Shown here: positions 1 through 6,965 of the stretch, piece after piece
Layout: each line of letters begins with the position of its first letter
Position numbering within the stretch: position 1 is the first letter of the stretch
Source of the DNA: an uncultured Prevotellaceae bacterium
GTDB taxonomy: Bacteria > Bacteroidota > Bacteroidia > Bacteroidales > Muribaculaceae
Direction of reading: 5' to 3'
Length of the DNA stretch: 10,239 bases
Assembly (NCBI GenBank): GCA_945983195.1
Contig: CAMFSS010000049.1
Coordinates: 1-10,239, forward strand
The notes under the pieces: model-generated
Told to the model about the DNA's origin: nothing
Database searches by the model: none
What the model saw: the letters and a program-made list of their open reading frames with translations, nothing else
Made by a program: the position numbers and the translations under genes

Positions 1-371
1 TCAATGGAACAGTGCGTATACGCATCACCGGCGACCGTGCCCGCCTCACCATAAAAGGCCGTACCGTGGGCGATACCCGTAGTGAATTTGAATACTCAAT
101 TCCCGTAGCCGATGCCGAAGATATGCTTCACACCCTTTGCGAGCAGCCTGTCATCACCAAGTCCCGCTACATTGTACCTTTTGCCGGAAACACTTGGGAG
201 GTAGACGAGTTCCATGGTGCTCTCGAAGGGCTTACAATTGCCGAAATTGAGATTCCTTCATCTGACTATAAATATGCCGTACCGGCTTTTGCCACGCGGA
301 ATGTCACCGACGATAGCCGGTTCTACAATTCAAATCTTGTAGGCAAATCATTCAGCGACCTTGAGCTCTAA
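1..371 (+). CDS. CYTH-domain protein (triphosphate tunnel enzyme family), 3' part only
   Basis: The gene enters from the left edge. The frame is open from base 3 (Asn-Gly-Thr-Val-Arg-Ile-Arg) and ends at TAA 369-371, leaving 122 visible residues. The GTG at 12 is internal, not a start. The visible part fits the CYTH fold: VRIRITGDRARLTIKG gives the alternating basic strands that line the tunnel, and KSRYIVPF followed by WEVDEFHG and GLTIAEIEIP is the acidic second half with its E-x-E strand. Small bacterial CYTH proteins are usually about 150-160 residues, so roughly 30 N-terminal residues, including the ExExK signature, lie outside the window. Family members hydrolyse inorganic or organic triphosphates (a few are adenylate cyclases); the substrate here cannot be told. 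The last 24 bases overlap the convergent rlmD gene. Confidence 0.85.
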   Translation, partial: NGTVRIRITGDRARLTIKGRTVGDTRSEFEYSIPVADAEDMLHTLCEQPVITKSRYIVPFAGNTWEVDEFHGALEGLTIAEIEIPSSDYKYAVPAFATRNVTDDSRFYNSNLVGKSFSDLEL

Positions 372-1766
372 TGCCACGACATTCTCCACATGGTGCGTGT
401 GAGGGAACATATCGACCGGCTGAACGGCAGTGACGCGATATTTTGCATCGAGCAGTGCGAGGTCACGCGCCTGGGTTGCTGGATTGCAGCTCACGTACAC
501 TATCCTCTTAGGCTCAGCCTCAAGTATCACATTCACCACATCGCCGTGCAGTCCTGCTCTTGGAGGATCCACTATCATCACATCGGGCTTGCCATGCTCT
601 GATATGAATTCTGCGGTGAGAACATCTTTCATATCGCCTGCAAAGAATGTAGTGTTGTCGATTCCGTTGACTCGCGAATTGAGCTTGGCGTCTTCAATGG
701 CTTCGGGAACATACTCGATGCCTATCACTTTCCGTGCCTTGCGTGCCACGAAATTGGCAATAGTTCCGGTGCCGGTATAAAGGTCATAAACACATTCCGT
801 GCCTGTGAGGCGTGCAAACGAGCGTGCCACCTTGTATAGCTCATAAGCCTGAAGCGAATTGGTCTGGTAGAACGACTTCGGTCCTATGCGGAAGCGCAAG
901 CCCTCCATTTCCTCCTCAATGTAGTCGCGGCCTCGATAGACGTGTATCTCCTGGTCGCCGATTGTATCGTTCACCTTCAAGTTGACCACATAGAGCAGCG
1001 ATGTGATTTGTGGGAATCGCTCGGCTATGGCTCCCATCACATCTTCAATTGCCACTCGGTTTTCCTCACCGAAAACCACTATGAGCATCAGCTCTCCCGT
1101 ACTGGTTGTGCGCACCATCAGCGTGCGCATCACTCCCTGCTGTGCCTTCAGGTCGTAGAAGCTGTAGCCTTTCTCAATGGCGTAATGGCGGATAAACAGG
1201 CGCAATTCATTCGAAATGTCTTCTTGCAGCCAGCATCGCTTTATGTCGAGCACCTTGTCAAAAGCGCCGGGAATGTGGAATCCCAAGGCATTGCGGTCGG
1301 GAAACTCCTCTCCGCTGTTCATCTGCTCAAAAGTGAGCCACAGGCGGTTGCTGAATGTAAATTCAAGCTTGTTGCGATAGTGCTGTGTATGTGCCGACCC
1401 GAGTATAGGGCTTACTTCGGGCAGTTCCACTTTTGCTATGCGCTCAAGGGCATCAGTCACTTGCTGCTGCTTGCAACGTAGTTGGTATTCGTAGGGCAGA
1501 TGTTGCCATTTACAGCCTCCACACACGCCAAAATGCTCGCAAAATGGTTCTTGACGCAGCTCGCTCGGCTTCACCATACGCTCTATGTGACCCTCGCCAT
1601 AGCTCTTTTTCTTCTTGTCGAGCTTCACATCTACAATGTCACCCGGTGCCCCATACGGAATGAACACTACCATTTCGTCGACTCGCGCAAGGCTCTTACC
1701 CTCGGCTGCAACTCCCGTTATTTCTACGCCCTCAAGCAAGGGCAATGCTTTCCTTTTCCTGCTCAA
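348..1766 (-). CDS. rlmD: 23S rRNA (uracil-C5)-methyltransferase, RlmD/RumA type
   Basis: This SAM-dependent enzyme forms 5-methyluridine in 23S rRNA (U1939 in E. coli numbering). It has 472 residues, normal for the family. An N-terminal TRAM RNA-binding domain spans about 8-65. Iron-sulfur ligands are C76-x5-C82-x2-C85 and probably C178. The SAM-binding region includes QTN 301-303 and the loop DLYTGTGTIA from 328. DPPR is at 400-403, the catalytic nucleophile is C427 in VSCNPATQARDL, and the likely general base is E461 in HHVEN. The start is TTG at 1764-1766. An in-frame TGA lies two codons upstream and the next Met is residue 32, which would remove half of TRAM, so TTG is preferred. Several Bacteroidetes genomes carry more than one paralogue of this family, so the exact uridine (1939 or 747) is inferred. 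It overlaps the convergent CYTH gene by 24 bases. Confidence 0.9.
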   Translation of the reverse strand: MSRKRKALPLLEGVEITGVAAEGKSLARVDEMVVFIPYGAPGDIVDVKLDKKKKSYGEGHIERMVKPSELRQEPFCEHFGVCGGCKWQHLPYEYQLRCKQQQVTDALERIAKVELPEVSPILGSAHTQHYRNKLEFTFSNRLWLTFEQMNSGEEFPDRNALGFHIPGAFDKVLDIKRCWLQEDISNELRLFIRHYAIEKGYSFYDLKAQQGVMRTLMVRTTSTGELMLIVVFGEENRVAIEDVMGAIAERFPQITSLLYVVNLKVNDTIGDQEIHVYRGRDYIEEEMEGLRFRIGPKSFYQTNSLQAYELYKVARSFARLTGTECVYDLYTGTGTIANFVARKARKVIGIEYVPEAIEDAKLNSRVNGIDNTTFFAGDMKDVLTAEFISEHGKPDVMIVDPPRAGLHGDVVNVILEAEPKRIVYVSCNPATQARDLALLDAKYRVTAVQPVDMFPHTHHVENVVALELKVAE

Positions 1767-1886
1767 AACTCAATTTTTTTATTGTTTGCAATCACGAAAA
1801 CGAATCATTGCATCGCAAAAGCCCATGAATGAATCAAAAAGCCCACATCGCGCCACCAAAAAGCAAGTAATTGCGTTTTCGTGTTG

Positions 1887-1917
1887 CAAAATTACACAAA
1901 ATTTATGCAAATCGAAA
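1887..1917 (-). promoter_or_regulatory. Likely proximal rlmD promoter
   Basis: Read on the minus strand, TAATTTTG (1887-1894) matches the Bacteroidetes -7 element TAnnTTTG exactly. TTTC (1914-1917) sits 19 bases upstream, one base off the -33 consensus TTTG and at the usual spacing. The predicted transcript start is roughly 115-120 bases before the rlmD TTG codon. The same arrangement recurs in each upstream repeat unit. Consensus-based prediction only. Confidence 0.45.
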
Positions 1918-2113
1918 GCAGAGCACCACATTTATTTGTGTGCTATGCTGAGTGCAGCCAAATTTATCTAAAATTTGTGCAAATCGAAAGCAGAGCACCA
2001 CATTTATTTGAGTGCTATGCTGAGTGCCGCCAAATTTATCTAAAATTTGTGCAAATCGAAAGCAGAGCACCACATTTATTTGTGTGCTATGCTGAGTGCA
2101 GCCAAATTTATTT
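1898..2113. repeat. Three direct tandem repeats of 72 bp
   Basis: Units are 1898-1969, 1970-2041 and 2042-2113, joined without spacers and without length change. A remnant (AAAATT, 2114-2119) starts a fourth unit. By direct comparison units 1 and 2 differ at three positions (unit positions 8, 42 and 59), units 2 and 3 at three (42, 59, 71) and units 1 and 3 at two (8, 71). Such near-identity suggests recent duplication or ongoing homogenisation, and the copy number may vary between strains. Each unit contains an imperfect dyad (left arm AGCAGAGCACCACA, loop TTTATT, right arm TGTGTGCTATGCT, with one mismatch and one bulge) and, on the minus strand, a TAAATTTG element. The bases just left of the array (1887-1897) still resemble the end of a unit. 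Confidence 0.95.
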
Positions 2114-2133
2114 AAAATTCCACACATTTCAAT
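1959..2133 (-). promoter_or_regulatory. Tandem promoter-like copies inside the 72-bp repeats
   Basis: On the minus strand TAAATTTG occurs at 1959-1966, 2031-2038 and 2103-2110, exactly 72 bases apart and in register with the rlmD-proximal TAATTTTG at 1887-1894. Each of the first two has TTTC 19 bases upstream (1986-1989, 2058-2061); the outermost has ATTG at 2130-2133 instead. The spacer of the copies at 1959 and 2031 contains the dyad ATTTG-TG-CAAAT (for example 1973-1984), which is broken by one base in the proximal copy. If active, rlmD would have up to four stacked start sites. Confidence 0.35.
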
Positions 2134-2198
2134 TATCCCAATCGGTCACTCCACTCCCCTATCCATTCCATCTCCTCCATCGCTCCGACCATCGTGCC

Positions 2199-2233
2199 AA
2201 AAAAATCCCTGCGCCGAATGTGGCGCAGGGATT
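2199..2233 (-). terminator. Rho-independent terminator of pfp
   Basis: A perfect 12-bp stem, AATCCCTGCGCC (2204-2215) against GGCGCAGGGATT (2222-2233), encloses a 6-base loop. On the minus strand it is followed by a T-run (complement of A 2199-2205). It lies about 70 bases past the pfp stop codon and points leftward, so it separates pfp from rlmD transcription. Confidence 0.9.
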
Positions 2234-2304
2234 GCAAGCTGTGAGTTAGGATTAAAATAGTATCTTTTGTGCCACCGGTTTCCCAGCGGTAGAATACTGT
2301 TCAA

Positions 2305-3954
2305 TTACTTTCCGCCTTGCTCGTAGTAGAGTGTGCGTGAAGGCTGGTCGCATACCTCAGCCGGACCAAAATACTGGATAGGACCGGGGTAAACGTAGCA
2401 TGTGTTCTCAGCCCACTCTGCACGGTGCTGTGCAAATTTCTGGAATGGTGCACCGTCAAGGTCAACGAGTGCCTTTTGGATCACAGGCTTCATCTTGCCG
2501 TTGCGACGCTCCATATTCATCATCATAGTGATAGGAATACCACCGGCAATCCATTGTACTGATGGCTTGGTGAGGTTGCGTATCGACGACATGTAGCCGG
2601 TAGCTCCGCAGTTGATAAGCTGGGCTGCATTGTAGCCGAGTGCATAGCAGTAGTCAGCATCGAAGTTCGAAGGATCTGCGCAGCGTCCCTCATATCCGAA
2701 GAAGTGGTGGAGTGCAGAGAACTTGCCTACATACTCGCCTGCTTCCTTCATCTCCTTGAGCTTCTTGCCTACCATTTCGCTGAGCAGCTTCTCGGTCTCG
2801 ATAAGCGATACCTGTACGTTTCCGTGCGGGTCGCGGTCGAGTGAAAGCTGACGGGCAACGCCCACCGGGAGGCTCTCGAATGTAGCTGCATTGTCGGCTG
2901 AAAGATGCTCTATCACGAATGCACGCTGAGCTTCAGCATCGAGTGCTGCAAATTCAGGACTCTTGGCAAGCAAGTCATTAAGCTCGGCGATAAGTGCCTT
3001 CATTGCCGGGATAAACTCGATAAGTCCCTCTGGGATAAGCACTGTTCCGAAGTTGTTGCCATTGGCGGCACGCTTGGCTACTACGCCTGCAATGTCGGCA
3101 ACGATGTCGTTGAGTGTCATCTTCTTTGCCTCTACCTCCTCCGAAATCACGCAATAGTTAGGCTGGGTCTGGAGTGCGCACTCAAGTGCAATGTGCGATG
3201 CCGAGCGGCCCATAAGCTTGATGAAGTGCCAGTATTTCTTTGCTGAGTTGCAGTCGCGCTGAATGTTGCCGATTACCTCAGAGTAAACCTTAGTTGCAGT
3301 GTCAAAACCGAAAGAGGTCTCAATCAAGCCGTTCTTCAGGTCACCATCGATTGTCTTCGGGCAGCCGATTACCTGCACACCTGCATTCTTTGCCTTGTAG
3401 TACTCTGCAAGTACGCAAGCATTGGTATTTGAGTCATCACCACCAATGATTACGAGAGCCTTGATGTTGAGTTCCTTGAGAATCTCAAGTCCTTTCTCGA
3501 ATTGCTCCGGCTCCTCAAGCTTGGTGCGACCCGAACCGATGATATCAAATCCACCGGTGTTGCGGTATTGGTCGATAATCTCGGCTGTGAGTTCCATATA
3601 GTTGTGGTCAACAAGTCCACCGGGACCCATGAGGAAGCCAAAGAGTCGGCTGTCCTTGTTGATAGCCTTTACGCCATCGAAAAGTCCGCTGATTACGTTG
3701 TGTCCGCCCGGAGCCTGGCCACCCGAAAGAATCACTCCCACATTGATGGGCTGTGCCTTCGCTGTCTTGGTGGTTTTCTCAAATGTCAATTCGGGAAGTC
3801 CGTAGGTGTTGGGGAACAATTTCTGAATCTCTTCCTGGTCGGCTACCGACTGTGTTGGCTCGCCTTCTACAGCTTTCACTGCTCCCCAAAGTGCTGAGGG
3901 CAATTTGGGTTGATAAGCAGCACGAGCTTTCTGTAATGCGCTCTTTTTTGTCAT
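2305..3954 (-). CDS. pfp: Diphosphate--fructose-6-phosphate 1-phosphotransferase
   Basis: This cytosolic glycolytic enzyme reversibly phosphorylates fructose 6-phosphate to fructose 1,6-bisphosphate with pyrophosphate instead of ATP. It has 549 residues, typical of the long (plant-beta-like) PPi-PFK clade. Motifs: GGQAPGGHN 78-86 (phosphate-binding loop), GGDDS 171-175, PKTIDGD 199-205 with catalytic Asp 203, MGRSASH 248-254, IPEG 307-310 and YEGR 421-424 (sugar phosphate contacts). Asp174 and Lys200 replace the two glycines of ATP-dependent enzymes; this pair is the accepted sign of PPi use. The ATG at 3952-3954 gives the expected N-terminus. A strong terminator follows, and a promoter-like site lies in the 132-base gap to the M16 gene, so it is probably its own transcription unit, perhaps with read-through from upstream. 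Confidence 0.96.
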   Translation of the reverse strand: MTKKSALQKARAAYQPKLPSALWGAVKAVEGEPTQSVADQEEIQKLFPNTYGLPELTFEKTTKTAKAQPINVGVILSGGQAPGGHNVISGLFDGVKAINKDSRLFGFLMGPGGLVDHNYMELTAEIIDQYRNTGGFDIIGSGRTKLEEPEQFEKGLEILKELNIKALVIIGGDDSNTNACVLAEYYKAKNAGVQVIGCPKTIDGDLKNGLIETSFGFDTATKVYSEVIGNIQRDCNSAKKYWHFIKLMGRSASHIALECALQTQPNYCVISEEVEAKKMTLNDIVADIAGVVAKRAANGNNFGTVLIPEGLIEFIPAMKALIAELNDLLAKSPEFAALDAEAQRAFVIEHLSADNAATFESLPVGVARQLSLDRDPHGNVQVSLIETEKLLSEMVGKKLKEMKEAGEYVGKFSALHHFFGYEGRCADPSNFDADYCYALGYNAAQLINCGATGYMSSIRNLTKPSVQWIAGGIPITMMMNMERRNGKMKPVIQKALVDLDGAPFQKFAQHRAEWAENTCYVYPGPIQYFGPAEVCDQPSRTLYYEQGGK

Positions 3955-4035
3955 AAGTCTATGTATATTTTTATATAAAATTTGTTCGATTTCGGTTGTT
4001 GCTGCAAATTTCGTAAAAATTTAGTATTCCTGCAA

Positions 4036-4066
4036 CAAAATATTAACTAAAATGACCCTCCACAAA
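4036..4066 (-). promoter_or_regulatory. Candidate pfp promoter
   Basis: On the minus strand TTTG (4063-4066) is followed after 19 bases by ATATTTTG (4036-4043), which keeps the TTTG half of the TAnnTTTG element but has AT instead of TA in front. The implied leader is about 75 bases. The spacing is right, the -7 match imperfect. Confidence 0.4.
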
Positions 4067-4086
4067 GTAAAAAAATGCTACAAGGG

Positions 4087-5382
4087 CTAAATGGCACTTG
4101 CTGCATTGTCGCCGGCAACCACTATTGTAGCATCATCGGCGTGCAGATACCGCTGGGCAAGTTCTATAAGCTCCTCGGAAGTTACGGCTGCTATCTCCTC
4201 CACCTGACGGTTGAAATATTCTTTGTCGACACCGAAAAACAGCATCGAGTCGATGTATGATGCTATCGAGAAGGGCGTGTCGAGTGTCTTTGCCAAATCG
4301 CTCATCATGTATTGCTTCACCATGTCAAGCTCATCCTCCGGTATGGGCTCGTGCCTTAATCGCTCTATTTCACTTTTCACCTCCGCAATCAGCGGTCGCA
4401 CATAGGCATTGTCGCACTCCGTGGCTATGGCTATGTTTGCCACCGATGCACGCCCCAGCAGGCTGGCGGTAATTCCGTAGGTGTAGCCTTTATCCTCCCG
4501 CACATTGCTCATCAAGCGGCTGCCAAAATAGCCTCCAAGTGCCATAATCAGCACCCGAAGCTTGATGTAGTCGGCGTGTCCGCGTCCGGGGGCAGGCATG
4601 AACATTGATATGCCCGACTGCACCGCACCTTCGCGGTGTATCATGGAAAATCGAGTTTCGCTCCTACGCACCGCCGACTGATGCGGTTCGGGAACTCCAT
4701 ATCCCACCGGAATGGCACCAAATGTATCAGCCACAAGCCGGTAAACCTTGTCGGTTATCTTGCCCGAGAGCACAACGGTGCAATTCTGCGGTTGGTAATA
4801 GCGGTGGTGAAACGCCCTGAGGTCATCAATGCCAAGTTTGTCGAAATGCTCGTCTACTATGTTTCGTGCCAATGGGTGACTGTCACCGAAAAAGAGGCGC
4901 GATGCTTCAAGGTTGGCTATGTATTTCACTTTGTCACGAGCCGTCTGGTAGGCACTCCGCATTTTTCCGTTGACGAGCGCAAACTCTTTCTCCGGGAAAG
5001 ACGGGTGCATTATGATGTCGGCAAGCATTGGCAACATACCTTCGGTGCAGCGGTTCAGTGTATGTAGTGTGATTTGTGTATGGTGGTCGAGACACCGCGA
5101 GCCAAACCACGAGCCATAGTAGTCGAGCTTCTCTGCCACATCTTGTGATGTGTATTTCGCACTGCCATGCACGGTCATCGAAGCAAGCAGGGTGGCTGCC
5201 ATAGGCTTTGCCTCATCAAAGGAGCCTCCACCGAAAGCCACTGCTATACGGTTTATGTCGTGGGCGCAGCCGTCGACCACATAAATGCGCACACCGTTTG
5301 CCAGCACCTCAGGCTCGTTGATATTGAGGTGCATGGTGCTGAATGTCTTTATCTCTGGTTGTTGGGTATAGTCTGGTTGCAT
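4087..5382 (-). CDS. M16-family peptidase homologue without the zinc motif
   Basis: The protein has two M16 (pitrilysin/MPP-like) halves in 431 residues. The first half runs from about 20 to 225 (VAFGGGSFDE 48-57, a long helix, NCTVVLSGKI 200-209). The second carries the usual LGGYFGSRLMSNVREDKGYTYG stretch around 282-303. No HxxEH or related zinc site is present; the place where it belongs reads AATLLASMTVHG (62-73). It therefore resembles the non-catalytic subunit of two-gene M16B systems, which carry the R/Y substrate-contacting residues (R295, Y302 are candidates). No signal peptide is seen. ATG 5380-5382 is chosen over an in-frame ATG at 5428-5430, because the latter would overlap the preceding gene by 38 bases while the former has AGGAG seven bases upstream. 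It lies ten bases after the NfeD-like gene and is probably co-transcribed with it. Confidence 0.85.
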   Translation of the reverse strand: MQPDYTQQPEIKTFSTMHLNINEPEVLANGVRIYVVDGCAHDINRIAVAFGGGSFDEAKPMAATLLASMTVHGSAKYTSQDVAEKLDYYGSWFGSRCLDHHTQITLHTLNRCTEGMLPMLADIIMHPSFPEKEFALVNGKMRSAYQTARDKVKYIANLEASRLFFGDSHPLARNIVDEHFDKLGIDDLRAFHHRYYQPQNCTVVLSGKITDKVYRLVADTFGAIPVGYGVPEPHQSAVRRSETRFSMIHREGAVQSGISMFMPAPGRGHADYIKLRVLIMALGGYFGSRLMSNVREDKGYTYGITASLLGRASVANIAIATECDNAYVRPLIAEVKSEIERLRHEPIPEDELDMVKQYMMSDLAKTLDTPFSIASYIDSMLFFGVDKEYFNRQVEEIAAVTSEELIELAQRYLHADDATIVVAGDNAASAI

Positions 5383-5389
5383 GGGCACT

Positions 5390-5394
5390 CTCCT
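5390..5394 (-). promoter_or_regulatory. Shine-Dalgarno-like site of the M16 gene
   Basis: AGGAG on the minus strand, seven bases before ATG 5380-5382, overlaps the TAG stop of the upstream NfeD-like gene. Such sites are uncommon in Bacteroidetes; here it decides the start and suggests translational coupling. Confidence 0.5.
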
Positions 5395-5740
5395 ATTTCG
5401 CACGCTGCACGTAGAGCTGCGTGTTTTCATATTTAGTCACTTCAATTGCATCGCCTGCATCAATGAAATCATGTATCGAAACAGCATCGAGCATGGTGCC
5501 GTCTACTTCAATTTTCCCCGACGGACGCAGCACCGTGAGAGCCTTACCCTTTTTTCCAAGGAAACGCACGATGTCGGTTGGCACGCCAATATATCCGTCG
5601 CTGATGTCCTGCTCCTTCTGCAATGCCATGTCACGCATAGGGCCGTCTTTGCGCAGTGCGCTGCCAAAAGCCCAAATCACAACCACCAGTATCACGGTGA
5701 TTGCCAATAGCGATAGCAATATTATCAATTCAAGTGTCAT
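5393..5740 (-). CDS. Short NfeD-like membrane protein
   Basis: The protein has 115 residues: one N-terminal membrane helix (about 4-26), a short charged linker, then a small beta domain (about 50-112). GKKGKALTVLRPSGKIEVDG, then DFIDAGDAIEV and LYV, match the C-terminal OB-fold of NfeD proteins (G-x-A-x-T-x-L-R-P-S-G-K pattern). Full NfeD proteins have more membrane helices or a ClpP-like protease domain and commonly work beside SPFH/flotillin proteins; neither a protease domain nor an SPFH gene is present here. Its function is unknown beyond probable membrane-protein quality control or membrane organisation. The start at 5738-5740 is preferred to the ATG at 5777-5779, because the latter overlaps a perfect -7 element. 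The downstream M16 gene follows after ten bases. Confidence 0.75.
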   Translation of the reverse strand: MTLELIILLSLLAITVILVVVIWAFGSALRKDGPMRDMALQKEQDISDGYIGVPTDIVRFLGKKGKALTVLRPSGKIEVDGTMLDAVSIHDFIDAGDAIEVTKYENTQLYVQRAK

Positions 5741-5776
5741 TTCGATATGGTAAAATGTTTTCAAGTTTTGTTTCTG

Positions 5777-5784
5777 CAAAAATA
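5777..5784 (-). promoter_or_regulatory. Candidate -7 element of the NfeD-like/M16 unit
   Basis: TATTTTTG on the minus strand matches TAnnTTTG exactly and would give a leader of about 30 bases before the ATG at 5738-5740. No clear TTTG is seen at the -33 position. Confidence 0.4.
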
Positions 5785-5823
5785 CACATTATCCGCGAAA
5801 AATGGCCGACATAGACAGAAAAA

Positions 5824-6882
5824 TCATTCCTTTTTCTTTTTGAGCCACACCGGGACGAGTGCCAGACCGAGCACAAGGTAGATGTAGTAGCTCACTACGC
5901 GCCACAGAAGCATTATTATCATTGCAAGCGTGGCGGTGGGTATCATGTCGGCATAATACTGAGTGAATAGCCACTCTCCGAGTCCGCTGCCACCTGGCGT
6001 AGGACACACCATCAGCACAAGCCACACCACGGCCTGACGCGAAAACACCAGCCAAAGGTCGCTCCCCTGCAGGAATCCCCAAAACAGTGCACACACCAGC
6101 AGATAGCGCGGCACCCACAGCAATGCCGTACCGCCGAATGCCCGCAGCCACCACACAAGGCTGCAATGGCGCAAATCGTGCGATGCAGCCACCATATTGT
6201 CGGTCATCTGCTCCGCCTGAGGTTTCCAGCGGCGCAGAAGCGGCAGTTTGAAGAGGCACAAAAGCATACGCTTTATAAGCATCGGCTTCACAATAATGCC
6301 CACATAAAGCACAATGGTCCACACAGCTATCACCGCGTATATTCCCCAAAACACCCACTGTATGCCCACAGAGAACTCCTCAGCCACACTGCCAAACAGA
6401 CTGTCGAGTGGCGTAAACAGCACAACCAGCGGACACGAGAGGACGAAAAACAACTCATCGAGAAACAGCGTCACTATCATCAGCGTGGTTGCGCGTCCGA
6501 AGTTGATGCCCTGCATATTCATGAACACCATCGCCACGCTGCTGCCGCCCACGGCACTCGGAGTGACTGCCGATGTGAATTCACACATCATGCACACCTT
6601 CAGAGCCGGCCACCATGTGAGGTCGCCATCGGTTATTGCTCGGTAGCGCCACGTCATACCCACCTCACGCAACACCATCATCAGCACCACCACAGCAAGA
6701 CACGCTGCCGTGCGACGGGTGAGCGGCACAGCCGTGAGGTCGAAATTGCTGAATTCCCCGGCAAACATCCACACCACCACTCCGATGCCGAGCAGCACCG
6801 GCAGCAGAAAATGAATGGGGCTGAATCCTCCAATGCGTCTACGTCCACCTTCTGTCATTCTATCTGTCATTTGGTTTTCCAT
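5824..6882 (-). CDS. Flippase-like integral membrane protein (UPF0104 / LPG-synthase TM family)
   Basis: The protein has 352 residues, mostly hydrophobic, with about eight membrane segments (approximate blocks 22-41, 58-76, 95-122, 132-158, 172-198, 248-270, 280-297, 312-347). Family marks are TPSAVGGSSVAMVFMN (107-122) and CPTPGGSGLGEW (293-304), the conserved P-x-P-G-G-x-G-x-x-E loop of the lysylphosphatidylglycerol-synthase membrane domain family. No soluble aminoacyl-transferase domain follows, so it is not a full MprF. Stand-alone members are thought to move or modify lipid-linked molecules; no substrate is known from the sequence. The C-terminus is lysine-rich (KKKKE). The start may be Met1, Met5 or Met9, since a -7-like element ends only four bases before Met1. 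It is divergent from pdxA. Confidence 0.85.
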   Translation of the reverse strand: MENQMTDRMTEGGRRRIGGFSPIHFLLPVLLGIGVVVWMFAGEFSNFDLTAVPLTRRTAACLAVVVLMMVLREVGMTWRYRAITDGDLTWWPALKVCMMCEFTSAVTPSAVGGSSVAMVFMNMQGINFGRATTLMIVTLFLDELFFVLSCPLVVLFTPLDSLFGSVAEEFSVGIQWVFWGIYAVIAVWTIVLYVGIIVKPMLIKRMLLCLFKLPLLRRWKPQAEQMTDNMVAASHDLRHCSLVWWLRAFGGTALLWVPRYLLVCALFWGFLQGSDLWLVFSRQAVVWLVLMVCPTPGGSGLGEWLFTQYYADMIPTATLAMIIMLLWRVVSYYIYLVLGLALVPVWLKKKKE

Positions 6883-6886
6883 TCTC

Positions 6887-6894
6887 CAAAATTA
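6887..6894 (-). promoter_or_regulatory. Candidate -7 element of the flippase-like gene
   Basis: TAATTTTG on the minus strand is an exact TAnnTTTG match. The -33 box is not evident (ATTG at 6918-6921 is 23 bases away). Its closeness to Met1 would mean a leaderless message or a start at Met5/Met9. Confidence 0.3.
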
Positions 6895-6965
6895 CACATA
6901 TTCCACGATATTTCCATCAATATGCCTCCAAAAATGAAAAGAATAGGCTCTGTGGGCTGTTTGGT

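Larger units (their letters stand above)
1767..2304. other. 538-base gene-free gap between pfp and rlmD
   Basis: No convincing gene lies here. From the rlmD side it holds about 130 bases of unique AT-rich DNA with a promoter-like site, then three 72-bp tandem repeats (1898-2113), then a strongly strand-asymmetric stretch (about 2135-2197, pyrimidine-rich on the plus strand, purine-rich with GGAGG-like runs on the minus strand) of unknown role, then the pfp terminator and about 70 bases of pfp 3' untranslated sequence. Small ORFs crossing the repeats on both strands stay open only because the period, 72, is a multiple of three. Confidence 0.8.

Noticed and set aside
1898..2113. CRISPR array
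   Set aside because: The units are joined directly with no unique spacers, are longer than CRISPR repeats, and no cas gene is nearby.
1881..2249. Plus-strand ORF with three 24-residue repeats (and a matching minus-strand ORF at 1903-2127)
   Set aside because: Both frames stay open only because the DNA repeat is 72 bases long. There is no gene-like start context and no recognisable domain, and differences between units do not favour either frame.
3996..4038. Stem TTGTTGC / GCAACAA upstream of pfp as a riboswitch or attenuator
   Set aside because: Only seven base pairs with a 29-base loop, one arm runs into the predicted -7 element, and no known riboswitch core is visible.
4066..4090. Terminator after the M16 homologue
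   Set aside because: A T-run is present on the minus strand just after the stop codon, but I could not find a convincing GC-rich stem in front of it.
5383..5430. N-terminal extension of the M16 homologue to ATG 5428-5430
   Set aside because: It overlaps the NfeD-like gene by 38 bases with a low-complexity basic peptide, while ATG 5380-5382 has an AGGAG site.
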